Shown here: piece after piece, positions 43,922 through 54,913 of the stretch | How the letters are laid out: each line of letters begins with the position of its first letter | Numbering within the stretch: position 1 is the stretch's first letter | NCBI GenBank assembly: GCA_002104905.1 | Contig: MCFE01000134.1 | Span: forward strand, 62,001-126,000 | Reading direction: 5' to 3' | Source: Basidiobolus meristosporus CBS 931.73 | Taxonomy: Eukaryota; Basidiobolomycota; Basidiobolomycetes; Basidiobolales; Basidiobolaceae | DNA length: 64,000 bases | The notes under the pieces: model-generated | What the model was told of the DNA's origin: nothing | What the model saw: the letters and a program-made list of their open reading frames with translations, nothing else | Database searches by the model: none | Program-made: the position numbers and the translations under genes

Positions 43922-44670
43922 TATATGCAGAGTGGGAACTATGTTTTCCTCCTATGGTGGAGCATTACTAACAAGTTGAACACCTTGCAGTGGTAGAATT
44001 CTCTGACATGAATGCTATGTAGCTTTTAACACATGGTGGTATCAGGATGGTCTCTGGATTATATGTTGCCAGCTGTATTAAGGTTGTCCATTTGTACTAT
44101 GTGCATGATAAGTTACATCCAGCAACAATTTTGGAAAGAAGTATTAGTATACCCTCAAAGCCCCCATTACTGAAATTTGTGGAAACAGGCCACTTCTCTA
44201 GCCCCAACAAAACATCATTCACCAGTATATGGATTACTGGGCATATAAGGTTCCAAAAAGTATCCATGACATTTTTTATAGGTGTTGTCTTATAGCAGAT
44301 TAGCATTTTGGTGGACTCATACAGGGTATTGTTGTTAGTGGAGATAGGCTCTCAATCCATCAGTTAGCCTTTGACTTTAGAGCAATCACTCTGCATGCCA
44401 TATTCAGAAGGCTGAGGTGAGCCTATAGGTATCACAAACTCACCTGACTTAGTTTTCACAAGGTCACAAGTACGGCTAGGTGCTGTGATAGAAGTATTAA
44501 GTTACCAGAAAGATATTGTTGAAAAAATAGTGACTGATTAATGGTAGAATATGAATTGTGTGGCAAAACACTTTCTGTGATTCTTGCAATACTTTCTATG
44601 CAGTCTGTGTGCATTACAACTGAGAGACTTGTTACAATAGCCACAAGGTCTTTTTCCACTTCTCTTATTG
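43922..44670 (-). pseudogene. Transposase N-terminal region, X copy 4
   Basis: From right to left: the cysteine/histidine cluster CGYCNKSLSCNAHRLHRKYC (about 44650-44590), a polar linker ending EPIS-like, the VNDVLLGLEKWPVSTNFSNG motif (about 44215-44160), then SYIAFMSENS and a cysteine pair (about 44020-43970). It ends at the junction with copy 3. Interrupted by stops. Confidence 0.68.
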
Positions 44671-44984
44671 CTTTGAATCAATGTAGCCTTCTCCATGCAA
44701 CAAACAGCTTGACACTCAACAATATAATGCTACTATTTCACTTTTTGTTAATACTTGTGTTTAACTTAAAACAGTCTTGTATTCATGACATTGCACCGGC
44801 ATGAATGTAAGATTCAATAGTAACCCACCATAGTAAGTATTATAAATAGTGTTGTGGCACCACATACACACATATAAGTAGCACTATTTCCCCTTTAGTT
44901 TGACTCACTTCCATATATATGCCACCAAAAAATACAGCAAAGCCATCTGGTTCCCACCCAAGCCCCACTGTTGACAGCAACAGA

Positions 44985-46970
44985 TGAACAGTTGGACAGC
45001 AGCTTGCTTTGACATTCAGTGCAACACACAGGGATACTTCAAAAAAAGGCCATGTTGCAAGTGTTTGCACTGAAGGTAATAGTGCAGACTCTCCAGGCTC
45101 TCAGTCAAGTAGGCAAATGAGCATCTCTGTGGAGATGCAAGCTGGCAGTAATGCTCAGACAGATGAGAATGCAGCAAACTTGGTGCCTTTGGCTGCAGAC
45201 CAGCAAGTGACCATCAATAAATTGTCACTGCCCATACTATCACTTATGTTGTTTACTCATACTGAATCACCAATGGCCAATAGGTTAGATGTAATTACCC
45301 AGAGAAATCAGGAAATAGTCCAGAAACAGGATGAGCAGTTAATACAAGTAGAGCAATCAATATCCCAGGTGAGAATGCAGTACCATTGCTGGAGGAAGGA
45401 ACTCAAGTAGCTCAATATCACAGTTGAGAATTGGGACATCTCCCAATGTTACAGCAGAGGAACACCATATAGTTGTTGAAGCATAACAATAGTGCCCAAA
45501 GATAAAGCCCATAGAAAAACCTATGACAGCATGGGAGTGAGAGACTGTTAAGTTTACGCATATGACTCAAAATCAAAAGACATTAAAGATATGTGACACC
45601 ATTGAGTGCAATGATAACAGAAGGGCTGATATTCAAGAGGCTGTTTGAAGTCTAGCACAGCATCATCTTAAGGCTGGCATACCATTGGACCATAAGGGAC
45701 TCAAGGCCAAGCAGAATGTGCTTGACCTGTTCCATCAGCATTATCCTGGATTCAAGCAAGCAAACAGATTTTGGTTCAGCATTGGAATGTCAAGAAAGTA
45801 TTTCAAGAATAGCAGAAATTATCAATGGCAGAAGAACAAGGGTGCCATGGCTAAATACTAGCATCCTCCTCAAGTGCTTGTCAGAAACAGGGTTGATAGC
45901 TCCAAACAAGTGGCAAAAAAAGCTTAGGTAGTCAGAAGAGTGCTAGTCAGGGACAGGCAGGAAGAAACTAGTGCATTAGCGCAGCATTCATCAAGGAGAA
46001 AACATGGTTCAAAATAAGAAGTACTCGGTCACAGTAGCAGTGAAGGACTTGAAAGTTATAAATACCCATGGCTTTCACAGGATCCTGCCACAAGCAGGGC
46101 TGGAAGTTCCAAACAAGCAGCAAAGATGCATTAGGTTGCCAGTAGAGAGCTGGCAAGGGACAGGCAGGCAAGAATCAATGCACCTGTGCAGCACTCATCA
46201 AGGAGAAAACAGAGTACTATACAAGAAGTACTCAGTCAAAGTAGCAGTGAAAGACTTGGCTGTGATAAAGTTCAAGATAGAGCAAAAAAGGTCTGCTCAA
46301 GCCAGATACAGGGAAGCATCTGAAAAAAGCTGCAGTTCTTATCAACTTATACCATTGGCCCAGATCAGGCTGAATCCCATCATAGCAAAGAAGAATTACC
46401 AACTAGAAAGCAACCACTTTCTTAAGAGGTGGACATGCAGCCAGTTGAGCTATACTCTTGTGAGGTAGATGAGTTTGTAGAGAAAAGCAACTTGTCTGCC
46501 ACTGCCCCCATGTTTACATTGTAGACAGAGTGGAGATCCCACTGACAGACAAATCAACAATGCCAAGAACTAAGACAACTGCAATGTGTACACTGGCATT
46601 TTGAAATATAAATAGGCACACCAAGAGGTTGCAGCACTTCTACAAGAGCAGTGCTCAGCAAAATGCACTTACATATTGCAAGGATTTATTGCAAAGACTG
46701 GCAGATAAGGTTCTAGACCTTGCAGGGCTGGCTGAAGACCAGGACTAATGGGAGCCAGTGAATGAACAGCGGCATAAAGCTGCAGGGTTCCTGCAGAAGT
46801 CATGGACAAAGGGTGTTACAGCAGAAGTACATATTGTACGGTGGATTTTAATGAAGTAGCATCTTGAGTGTTGGGTTGGGTTTAATGTAAGTGTTGGATA
46901 TAGGGACTTGTATAGGTCAATGCAATTGGCAATTGAGCTGCAACTGAAGCTTCAATGGAAATAAATCAAT
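44985..46970 (+). pseudogene. Second ORF of transposon X, copy 4
   Basis: An open N-terminal stretch, 45009-45410, includes SGSQSSRQMS and coiled-coil-like QRNQEIVQKQDEQ. The centre follows at 45590-45860 (HHLKAGIPLDHKGL, KNSRNYQWQKNKGAMAK), the lysine/serine units at 45950-46280, and the C-terminal part at 46480-46960 (NEQRHKAAGF). It is more damaged than copy 3, with about ten frame breaks. It preserves the same order and so supports the gene model. Confidence 0.7.
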
Positions 46971-47294
46971 TTGTTTGCATGAAAAGTACAAGAATTGGTA
47001 GAGTCAGGAAGTAAGGAATGTGAAAAAGAGGCAATAGCTAATCAGTGTATACAAATGTAGGAAGTGATTGATTGTCTGGGATCAGAAAGTGAGAGAATTG
47101 GCAGAGGACCAATCACAAGTCACATATGTATTGCTGTGGTGACAAATTTTGTCCAAGTTTTTTATGAAATCTATGGTGCAATTATTTCTCAATGGACTTT
47201 GCACAGTATCCTGAGAGGATTGATACCTCTTGGTCATGAGAATTTAGTTTTGTGACAGCCTTTTAATGGGATCATCCCAATTATATCTCACAGG

Positions 47295-47640
47295 GAGTGT
47301 GATTTGCATTTATTTCCATTCACACTCAAGAAACATATTCTAATACTTTATTTACCAACCATAATAGTGGTATCCAATTGTACACATGTTGCAAACATTG
47401 TAACTTGGCACAATCATCCATGCTAACCTCATTGTGTCAGTTTGTGCAGTAGTGTGCAAGATTGTCTCACATAATGCAAAATCTGACTACATTGATTCTA
47501 TCCACTGGTGGCTACAACATTATGCCCAATTGTTCTAAGCAACTGCAGATTGTGCCACATACACTGGAATGGTACAATGGAGCAAGTCTTTTGAGTACTA
47601 AATGCATGTCTTCTGTCTTTCTGTGCTTTCATTCAGCATA
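47295..47640 (+). repeat. Repeat Y inserted in the X subterminal region
   Basis: Copy 3 of X is continuous at the corresponding place (about 43720), while here about 340 bp intervene, starting AGTGTGATTTGCATTTATTTCC. The inverted partner is at about 36630-36906. No coding potential and no clear terminal repeat. Possibly a short non-autonomous element. Confidence 0.62.
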
Positions 47641-47844
47641 TGCAACATTGATCCCAAAGAAATGGTTAAAAAAAATGTGTTTTCTCCTGCATAATAGGTG
47701 AAATATAGAGGCTGCTTTGCATGAAGATGTAGAATATGATTTTGCATTGTGTAGCCAAATATAGGTCTGCTATGCCTCTTTGATACACTATAGTGCTATT
47801 TGGTACTTATAGCTTAATGTGTCACTTTACATTGGAACAGGTCT
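47640..47844 (+). repeat. Right terminal repeat of X copy 4
   Basis: GATCCCAAAG start, GCTTTGCATGAAGATG in the middle, ends GGAACAGGTCT, the same terminus as at 29362. Confidence 0.78.
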
Positions 47845-49370
47845 AATTTCAAACTTGGTAGAATTGCCCAAGTTTTAAATTAAAGGATCTTGCATGTCTT
47901 TGGATATTTGGGCTTTGGCATTTATTATGGAGTGTCTCCCTCCCATGCTTTGATAAATCTTTTAGTGGGCTTTATCTCTGGGCACTGTTGTTGTGGTTCA
48001 ATGGTAATTTGGTGTGCCTATGCTGCTAAATTGGGAGATGGCTCATTTCTGGTCTGTGCATTGCAATGCTTGAGCTCCTCCTATGCAGGAAAGATACTGC
48101 ATTCTCTACCTGGGATATTGATTGCACTACCTGCCTGATCCATGCATCCTGACTCCGGAATAATTCCTGGTTTCTGTGGGCTATTACTTCTGTGCATTTA
48201 GCCAACACACCTAATTGCCTCATCAATGCACTTATATCAGCTGAGCATAGACTTGACCACAGTGTAATGTTATTATGGTGGTCATGTGCTGTTCTTCCAC
48301 AAGAGATACTGTGCTTGCCACATTCTCATCTACCTGTGCATTGTGGGCAGTTTGCAATTCCAGCAAGGTTCTCAATTGCCTTCTTTTCTAAGAGCCTGAG
48401 GAGTTTATATTACTACCTTCAGTAGGCACATTGTCCAACATGATCTTTTTGGGATTTAACCCCACTTGTTGCACTCATTATTAAAGCAAGCTGTTTTCCT
48501 ACTGTTCTTCTGTAGCTGTCTGTAGCTAGACTTAGCTGGGTTACAGACATCTTTGATTTACCTATTGATGGTAGTTATGTGGAAGTGAATCAACTCAAGG
48601 GATATAATGTTAAATGTAAATGTATGTGATGCCACATCTTTATCTATATTGCTTAATGTAGTGGATAGCACTTAATCTTTCATTTGTGCAGGTGTAATGT
48701 CTCAAATATAACACTTTCCTAGACTCAGATGAATATTGACAAAAAGTGATACAATAGCATATGATGTACAATATCAAGCTGTTTGTCTTGTGGACAAGAG
48801 TGAATTGATTCTACACTGTAAGTGAAGAGAAAAAGACCATGTAGATATTGTAGCAAGCTTCTGAGCCATGGGGAACCCTGACAGCATAGGAGGTATTACA
48901 ACAATCATGGCCAGTGTTTTGCCACACAGATCATATTTGAGCATTGAACATTCACATCTGTACCTGCAATGTCTTACTGGCAACTTTATACTTCTGTAAC
49001 AGCACCTAGCCTCACTTGCCACCTTACTCTAACTGAGTCATGTGGGCTAGAGATGACTTTTTGCTTATCTCAGTCTTTGAAATTTAGCCTGTGTAGTGAT
49101 ATCTCTGACAATCAAGGCTCAATGATCAAATCAACCTTACCCTGTACATGATGCAAATGAGCAACTGTTATACAGCTAGCAACATATGACCCAGAGATTA
49201 CCCTGGTACCAGCATATGTTAATAGTTGCATGGCATTCATGTCAAAAACTGGCACCATTGCAAGGTGTCCAACTTGTCAGGAATCCTTTACCACAGGAGG
49301 AAACCATTGCTCACATTCTAGATAGACTCCAGTAATATTCCATCTAAGGAAGCTTGTTCAGTCTTGCCTT
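47845..49370. mobile_element. Transposon X, copy 5 (central part only)
   Basis: Second ORF N-terminal part on the minus strand (about 47880-48430, with AHRNQELFRSQ and VVQSISQVENAV), spacer (48431-48810), and transposase N-terminus on the plus strand (about 48815-49370: CRYCSKLLSHG, then RRYYNNHGQCFATQ, SYWQLYTSV, and CMAFMSKTGTIARCPTC near 49230-49290). Orientation is opposite to copies 3 and 4. No terminal repeat seen on the right. Confidence 0.72.
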
Positions 49371-49940
49371 GGATCCTGCCTTTCCTTCACAGTTTAGATC
49401 CAACCTCTGTCCTGCCATGCCTTTACTTGTATCCTGTATTGTATTTTAGTGGTACAAGCATTTTGTAAGCTTATTTTAGGTTGCCATAGCCCTCAATATT
49501 AGCACCTCTGAAGTATTAGCAAAATACCTCACTTTGCTCAGTAGGTATACTTCATCTATTGACCTGAGCTTTGGTGCCTCTTGTAGGTATACTTCCTTCT
49601 ATTATCCTAGTAACTTGGAAATGAAGGTTTAGAAATCTGTTTAAACTCACTGATCCCTGGTATATATTATTACTGTTATTATCCAGCTCTGCCTTTCCTT
49701 GCCCAGCTTGTTACCCATACATCATGGCTATTTAACTTCACAATAGCATAGGCATATCAAAGTTTTTATAAATCAGCACATGAGATTACAGGCTTTGTGC
49801 AGTCGCATTGGTTTTACTGGGATTGTGGATGACTGCCAATGCACAAGTCGATAGCAAAAATTAGATTGGTGGTGTGATTGCTTGTCTCATTCTCTATGGT
49901 TGCTATGTTGGATGAATACCACAGTCAGCAGCCCCTGCAC
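49371..49940. other. Unassigned AT-rich sequence at the edge of the transposon block
   Basis: No frame or repeat partner recognised. After about 49,940 CpG dinucleotides become common, so this marks the border between the transposon block and genic DNA. Confidence 0.5.
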
Positions 49941-52825
49941 ACTAGACAAAATACATCTTGGTATATACGAAAAAAAGGAGGTGTACCTTGAACGAAGTGA
50001 TCGATAATACGTTATGATTTCTGTCGTCGCCCTGACGAGTGACTGTTGCTATAATCCGTTGAGAGGTGACGATTTGGAATGCTTTGGACAGGAAACGATT
50101 GTGACTTGGTACCTCGCTATGCGACATGTCGCTTTTATACTAAATACACAATGGGCAAGCATGAAAAAAGAGCAAGGGCTAAAGGCATGCTTGAAGAACT
50201 GGGGCATAGTGGAAGGAGCATGCAGGAGTTTTCGACAGGCCGGGAAGATTTCAAGAAGAAGGGGAAGTTCAGAGTCCTTTCCACCTTACTCAGCCCAAGT
50301 AGATCCTGAATGACCTCTTAGGCCAATAGAAGGCTATCCCTGATCACTGCTTCTTTACTGCAATCTCCTTCGGTGGCAAGCAAGGAGACTACGACTGTTC
50401 CTCAGGGCTAGTCTCTCGATCTCTACTTTTTGTGGTTTAATCAACAATTATTGCACTGAGTTGCTGCAGACTGACTCTGGTACAACAACCGATTCTCCAC
50501 ACACAATGCAGAAGTAGCAGGAGAAGCGTGTTTCCGTTAAGATCAGCTTTCCATTGCCTTTGAAAGAGGTGAGGTCATTAGCCGGAGTATCTTATCGTAC
50601 GCCAGAGTAGCAGACCCAAAATGGGCCATGTTACTGAAAAGCTGTACAACAACCAGAATGCGCTAGGTGCCAAGTTTGTTGAGTTCGAAACCGACTGAGC
50701 TGCCTAGATGCCAGGCTTCGGTCCGGGAAAATCTTGTCACACACTCAGTCAACAAGATGTTGTCTTCAACCTCCTACCCCTTTGTACTCTTATGTCTCAT
50801 AACTCTCCACTCAGTATCTTCTGAGGAAAAATAATAAAACGCAATGGTATATTCTGTCCAACATTAGTACGGCAGCTCTAAGGCGTGCTTATATACCGCA
50901 CTACTACATGCTTTAAAGCCTATCGGTGTATGCAGTGGTTTGGAAAGGTGTAGTTAGCACATCACAACCATTTTGGCTTGTTCTCGGACAATGGCACATG
51001 CGCTTTCGGATCAAATGCACGATAATGAACAATCATAACTTTGAGACAAAAGCCCGCTCGTTCCTATCATATATCCTCGAGGGTTAGTCAAAGCTGGAGG
51101 CCTTCCAAAGCAGTTCAGCTGGTTACTTCGGAAGTATCTTTGCTCTTCCCGACACCATGATTCCTATCTTTTGTGCAGTGCATTGGTGTTTTTGTGAATC
51201 TTCCCGCTGAATCTTTCTTCGATATATCCCTGAACAGTGTAGCATTGTTTCACAAAGCTTAATGCATGTTTTTCATTTCACATGCAAGATAAAATCCCAA
51301 TAATGTTTTAGGTTCGTGTCGCCCTTCTCAACGTCATGAAGCTCTGTCGATGGCAACCACACATCAGCAACACTGGATAAATTCCTGGTGACGCTAAGCC
51401 TTACTTTTACCAACAGCCAGATAGAGGCTTGAACGCACAATTATCCGTGATGCTTCAGTAACTTGTTGCAGGTACATTTCGGGGGGGGAATACTGGAGTA
51501 GATCTTCGCAAGGATATAGCAGATTTTCACAAGTCGATTAGCTAAATCAAGGACAAATATTCCTGCAACACTTCTGGAATTCAAACCATTTTTACCAACC
51601 AATGCTGGACCCAAATTCGATCATGGGGACTTCAAGGATCGGAGAAATTTTATTCCACAAACATCGAAAGACTAGCCCATATCCTGAGGTGGTCCAACCA
51701 TGATGAAAAGCTGGCTATTGCACCCATAGACACGCAATTTATTTGCACCAGCGACTCTTGAAACAGGACAACTTTCAATGTGTTGCCAACGTTCCCTGGA
51801 GGAACACACCATTGTTTAAAAACAAAGGTGTACGTGGGATCTGCATGGTTGTATCTCTTCGATGTCACATGGATTTCTAACCTAGGGAGTCGGGAATTTT
51901 AGTGTGGTGATGAAAAATAAGCTACCAAGAATGTGCCAGCTTGCATATCTATGGAGCCACAACTTTACGCTTCCATAGTGATCATAATCTCGGACTCCTG
52001 CATGCTTTACCAACCGGTTTGCACGTTCGCAACCATACCTTACTCTTGTCCATTTTTGTGGAGATAGAGAGAGATGGACACGATGTTCAACGCACCAGTA
52101 CTCTTCTATCTCGGTTTCCCTCGAGCGCGACAGAGAGCGGTAGCATCCAGATGTCAGCGATGAGTTGCCTGCGAAACCAACATAGAAGATTCATTGCACT
52201 TACTTTCCTGACCTACCTGCTTGTAAGCCAACCCCAGATACGCATTGATGGTAGCATGCGTTTCTCAATGGAGGAATTTGTAGCAGTAGGAATGAGCAGC
52301 AGTGCAGATATTGTTACGACACTGGATATGCACCCAGCGCATCCACGAAAATTAGTTAGCCTATGAACACTAAGCTCCTTCATGCGCCAATTATCACACG
52401 CTTGATCTTTTACGCAAACAGTTTCATAACACAATGAACGCAGGTGTCATGACATATCACATCGCCTACATTCCGATTTACTGCTAGATAACAATGGCTA
52501 ATACCCCGAGGGACCACCTCGCTGTATTCCAAACCGAACCGAAAAATCGGGTATTTTAGTGGGCACATATAAAGCGAAGGGCTCAGGAGAAAGTATCGCT
52601 CGTCTTGCTTCGAATATCTCCTTTCTATTCGAGAAGATAATTGCACGGTGTTGCTACGGCTAGTTCTACGAGACAGATTCACTTCGCAAGAAAGATCGAC
52701 CAGCAGTTACCTCATTCGCCAGTACAGTTTAATGCTGTACCTGAAGAGATCACTATTGAATCACTCCTTCCTGTATAACGGTTTAAATCCCCTTCTCTCC
52801 TCGGAAGCCATTGTAGATTAAGTAT
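49941..52825. other. Intergenic region without a convincing gene
   Basis: Base composition is that of the genic side. Open stretches at 51941-52366 (no ATG for the first about 70 codons) and at 52410-52682 on the minus strand show no recognisable domain. CATATAAAG occurs at 52566-52574, the same core as in front of the receptor and sulfatase genes. A run of eight G lies at 51481-51488. A multi-exon gene cannot be excluded. Confidence 0.5.
50151..50309 (+). CDS. Possible 52-aa basic small protein
   Basis: From ATG at 50151 (MGKHEKRARAKGMLEELG) to a TGA ending at 50309. It is lysine/arginine-rich in its first half and unlike the transposon sequences. No family was recognised, and no TATA box or splice site was found that would decide it. 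A competing 99-codon frame (50014-50313) overlaps. It could also be one exon of a longer gene or chance. Confidence 0.22.
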   Translation: MGKHEKRARAKGMLEELGHSGRSMQEFSTGREDFKKKGKFRVLSTLLSPSRS

Positions 52826-52834
52826 CATATAAAG
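52826..52834 (+). promoter_or_regulatory. TATA box of the receptor gene
   Basis: CATATAAAG, 91 bp before the ATG at 52917. The identical nonamer precedes the sulfatase gene. Confidence 0.6.
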
Positions 52835-52916
52835 ACTCTCCTTCGGTGCTCTAACCCTTCTTCGCGCCGCTCTCTGAAGCTCCACTCTGGTTGTTTGGGA
52901 CCCTTCGTCATATCCG

Positions 52917-54254
52917 ATGAACACTGCACCCTTGCTAGAAATTCGGGAAGATCTCAATGTCACCACGGTGACCACAGTGATTCTTAATAGTCTCTCGGTA
53001 GTGTCCTCGATAGCCGTGGTCTTTACAATCCTGACTATATACACCTATCGCAAGAGTCTAGCTGATCGTGTGTCGTTTCGACTTGCACTATGGATTGCTC
53101 TCGTGAATGGATTATATAATGGAATCCAGCTGCTACTTCAGACGCCGCTAATCGAGTCCAACACCATTTGCTCCCTGTTTGTCTGGGGCTCTCTAACTAG
53201 CTCACTACTTTCGCTCTTATTCACCGTTGCCATCGCTGTGAATCTTCAGATCATCCTCGTGCACAATCAGCCCCTGACCAAGCCTTATGAAACATATTAC
53301 GCCATTCTGGCGACTATCCTGTCCTTATGCATCACCTCCCCTCCCTACTTGCTGGGATTGTACGGCCGTCAAGCTGATGGCTCATGTGGGTTTGCCGCGC
53401 AAAACTGGTGGCAGCTCACGGTTCTACCTTGGGTCGGTCACTTGTTCTGGATCCTGTTGGGCACGCTGTATTGTGTCGTGATCACCATCATCGTCTCAGC
53501 GTATCTCTTTGCCGAAGCAACCCAAGCTATTCCTGGCGCAACCAACTCCCGGTTGACTTCTAAAAAGGTCCAGCGTGCAGTTCGTCGCATCCTCCTGTAT
53601 CTTATTCTTCCTTCCTTGGGGCAATTTCTGGTGCTGATCTCCTGGATTATCCTACGCCTGGCCCATTCGAGCACGACATGGTCCATGGTTGGACAACTAC
53701 TCACCGTTATCGGGTCCGGGAGCCAAGGAATGCTGACTGCTACAGCCTTCGTGTTCGATCCGGTGTTGGAGGCAGCCACCTCGGCAATTAGTAAAGACAT
53801 TGTCGAGAGGGCTTTCCCCAATGCCATCTCGCCGCGAAACATAGGAAAGCCCATGCTATCCCCTAGTCTTGCCGCAAGCCGTCAGCCAGCCTGGTATACC
53901 CCAGCTCTACGATGGTTTGCTCGCAAGTTCCTCGTTTTTCCTGGAAGTCGTTTTGAAACACATATGTGCGAGACACTATTTGCCCAGAGTAGCAACTCCG
54001 ATATGGAGCACGAAGTGACCACTCCAGGGGGGGCTGATAGCCCCGGCTCCACCGGAGGGAGGGGTGAAATCGCCAGCCCACCGAAGTTGAAGATCCCCAA
54101 ACCTGGGCGCATTAGTCCTGGCGGGCTAAACAGTGGCAAGCCAGGGGTCTACATCACGACCAACTTCTTGACTGCCAGTTGGGCAGAGACTTCAGTGGAC
54201 TTGCCGAACACCCCCATGAGAGATCCGCTGACTCCAGTAGTCCCATGGATATAG
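52917..54254 (+). CDS. Seven-transmembrane receptor, cAMP-receptor-like GPCR, 445 aa
   Basis: A single-exon gene whose hydrophobic profile gives seven membrane segments at about residues 20-43, 54-76, 87-113, 126-149, 166-198, 224-248 and 256-281, with a short outside N-terminus (two NxT/S-type sites, NVTT near 14) and a 160-residue tail. Cys85 at the start of segment 3 and Cys157 in the second outer loop are placed for the usual GPCR disulfide. The arrangement, the first inner-loop YRKSLADRVSFRL and the length resemble Dicty_CAR-type fungal receptors, which couple to heterotrimeric G proteins at the plasma membrane. No DRY motif is seen after segment 3 (NLQIILVH instead). The tail is rich in Pro, Ser and Gly (GADSPGSTGGRGE, PKPGRISPGG), suitable for phosphorylation. 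The ligand is unknown. ATG at 52917 is the first in frame. Confidence 0.83.
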   Translation: MNTAPLLEIREDLNVTTVTTVILNSLSVVSSIAVVFTILTIYTYRKSLADRVSFRLALWIALVNGLYNGIQLLLQTPLIESNTICSLFVWGSLTSSLLSLLFTVAIAVNLQIILVHNQPLTKPYETYYAILATILSLCITSPPYLLGLYGRQADGSCGFAAQNWWQLTVLPWVGHLFWILLGTLYCVVITIIVSAYLFAEATQAIPGATNSRLTSKKVQRAVRRILLYLILPSLGQFLVLISWIILRLAHSSTTWSMVGQLLTVIGSGSQGMLTATAFVFDPVLEAATSAISKDIVERAFPNAISPRNIGKPMLSPSLAASRQPAWYTPALRWFARKFLVFPGSRFETHMCETLFAQSSNSDMEHEVTTPGGADSPGSTGGRGEIASPPKLKIPKPGRISPGGLNSGKPGVYITTNFLTASWAETSVDLPNTPMRDPLTPVVPWI

Positions 54255-54804
54255 ATACAAGACCTACGCCGAATGAACCCGATCTAAATTGTATTCCAGT
54301 TATTCCACATATACCCCGCTGGTAAATTGTTTAAGAAGTGAAGTAAGTTAAACGTCTAGTGTTCTGTTTAAGAAGCTTTCCTTAGAGACCCTTTCCCTGT
54401 CAAAATGGAAGAGCCGAAGGTGGTTCGAAATTTTGGAAATTGCATTATTGTTCATGTGTCTTCCATATTATGTACTCCTCAATTACCTAGTTGAGTGTGA
54501 TACCTCAACCTAATCCACTCTCCCCAACCCTTCCACAAGGCGGTGTAGAGTTTGCCACATTCGCCATCCATTAAAGAGCATACTTTCCTCAATAGAACCT
54601 GTATCTCTCTTGACTATGGTCGATAAAGAGCACTGGGCGCAGTAAGCCGTGGGCCTATAGCAGCGCCATCGCACAGATATAGGGAGATGGATCACCAAAA
54701 CCGAGATGTTGATGTATTCACAACAAGGGGCTGATTCGATATACCGGATACTCTGGTCTAAGCCCGTGAAATCGATACTTCGCCGAAATCAGATGACACC
54801 CGGT
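54255..54804. other. Intergenic region between the receptor and multi-pass protein genes
   Basis: No open frame longer than about 60 codons with a plausible start. Nothing else recognised. Confidence 0.6.
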
Positions 54805-54812
54805 TATAAAAA
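54805..54812 (+). promoter_or_regulatory. TATA box of the secreted multi-pass protein gene
   Basis: TATAAAAA in the context GGTTATAAAAACC, 109 bp before the ATG chosen at 54914. Confidence 0.6.
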
Positions 54813-54913
54813 CCAAGTGGCAGGGGCACTGGGCAGTGAAAAGCAGTTTACTCTTGGTAATTTTGGTCCCTACTGCTATACCCCAACTTGCCACCACCTC
54901 ATCTCTAACACAA

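Larger units (their letters stand above)
43922..47844. mobile_element. Transposon X, copy 4 (5'-truncated transposase, complete right end)
   Basis: Same order as copy 3: transposase N-terminal half on the minus strand (43922-44670), spacer (44671-44984), second ORF on the plus strand (44985-46970), subterminal region and right terminal repeat (47640-47844, ending ACAGGTCT). A 340-bp repeat Y is inserted at about 47295-47640. The left end is cut exactly where copy 3 ends. Confidence 0.78.

Noticed and set aside
1-49940. Host genes hidden between the transposons
   Set aside because: Apart from element-encoded frames no open stretch of gene-like length or composition was found. A heavily spliced small gene cannot be excluded.
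50676-50715. tRNA-like words (GAGTTCGAAACC and the complement GCTCAGTCGG)
   Set aside because: The pieces overlap on opposite strands and no cloverleaf with acceptor and anticodon stems can be drawn.
51481-51488. Run of eight G
   Set aside because: A single homopolymer without a repeated context, unlike the G-tract array in LTR B. No function is suggested.
51941-52366. 141-codon plus-strand stretch in the buffer region
   Set aside because: It has no ATG for the first half, no recognised domain and no promoter nearby. Not called as a gene.
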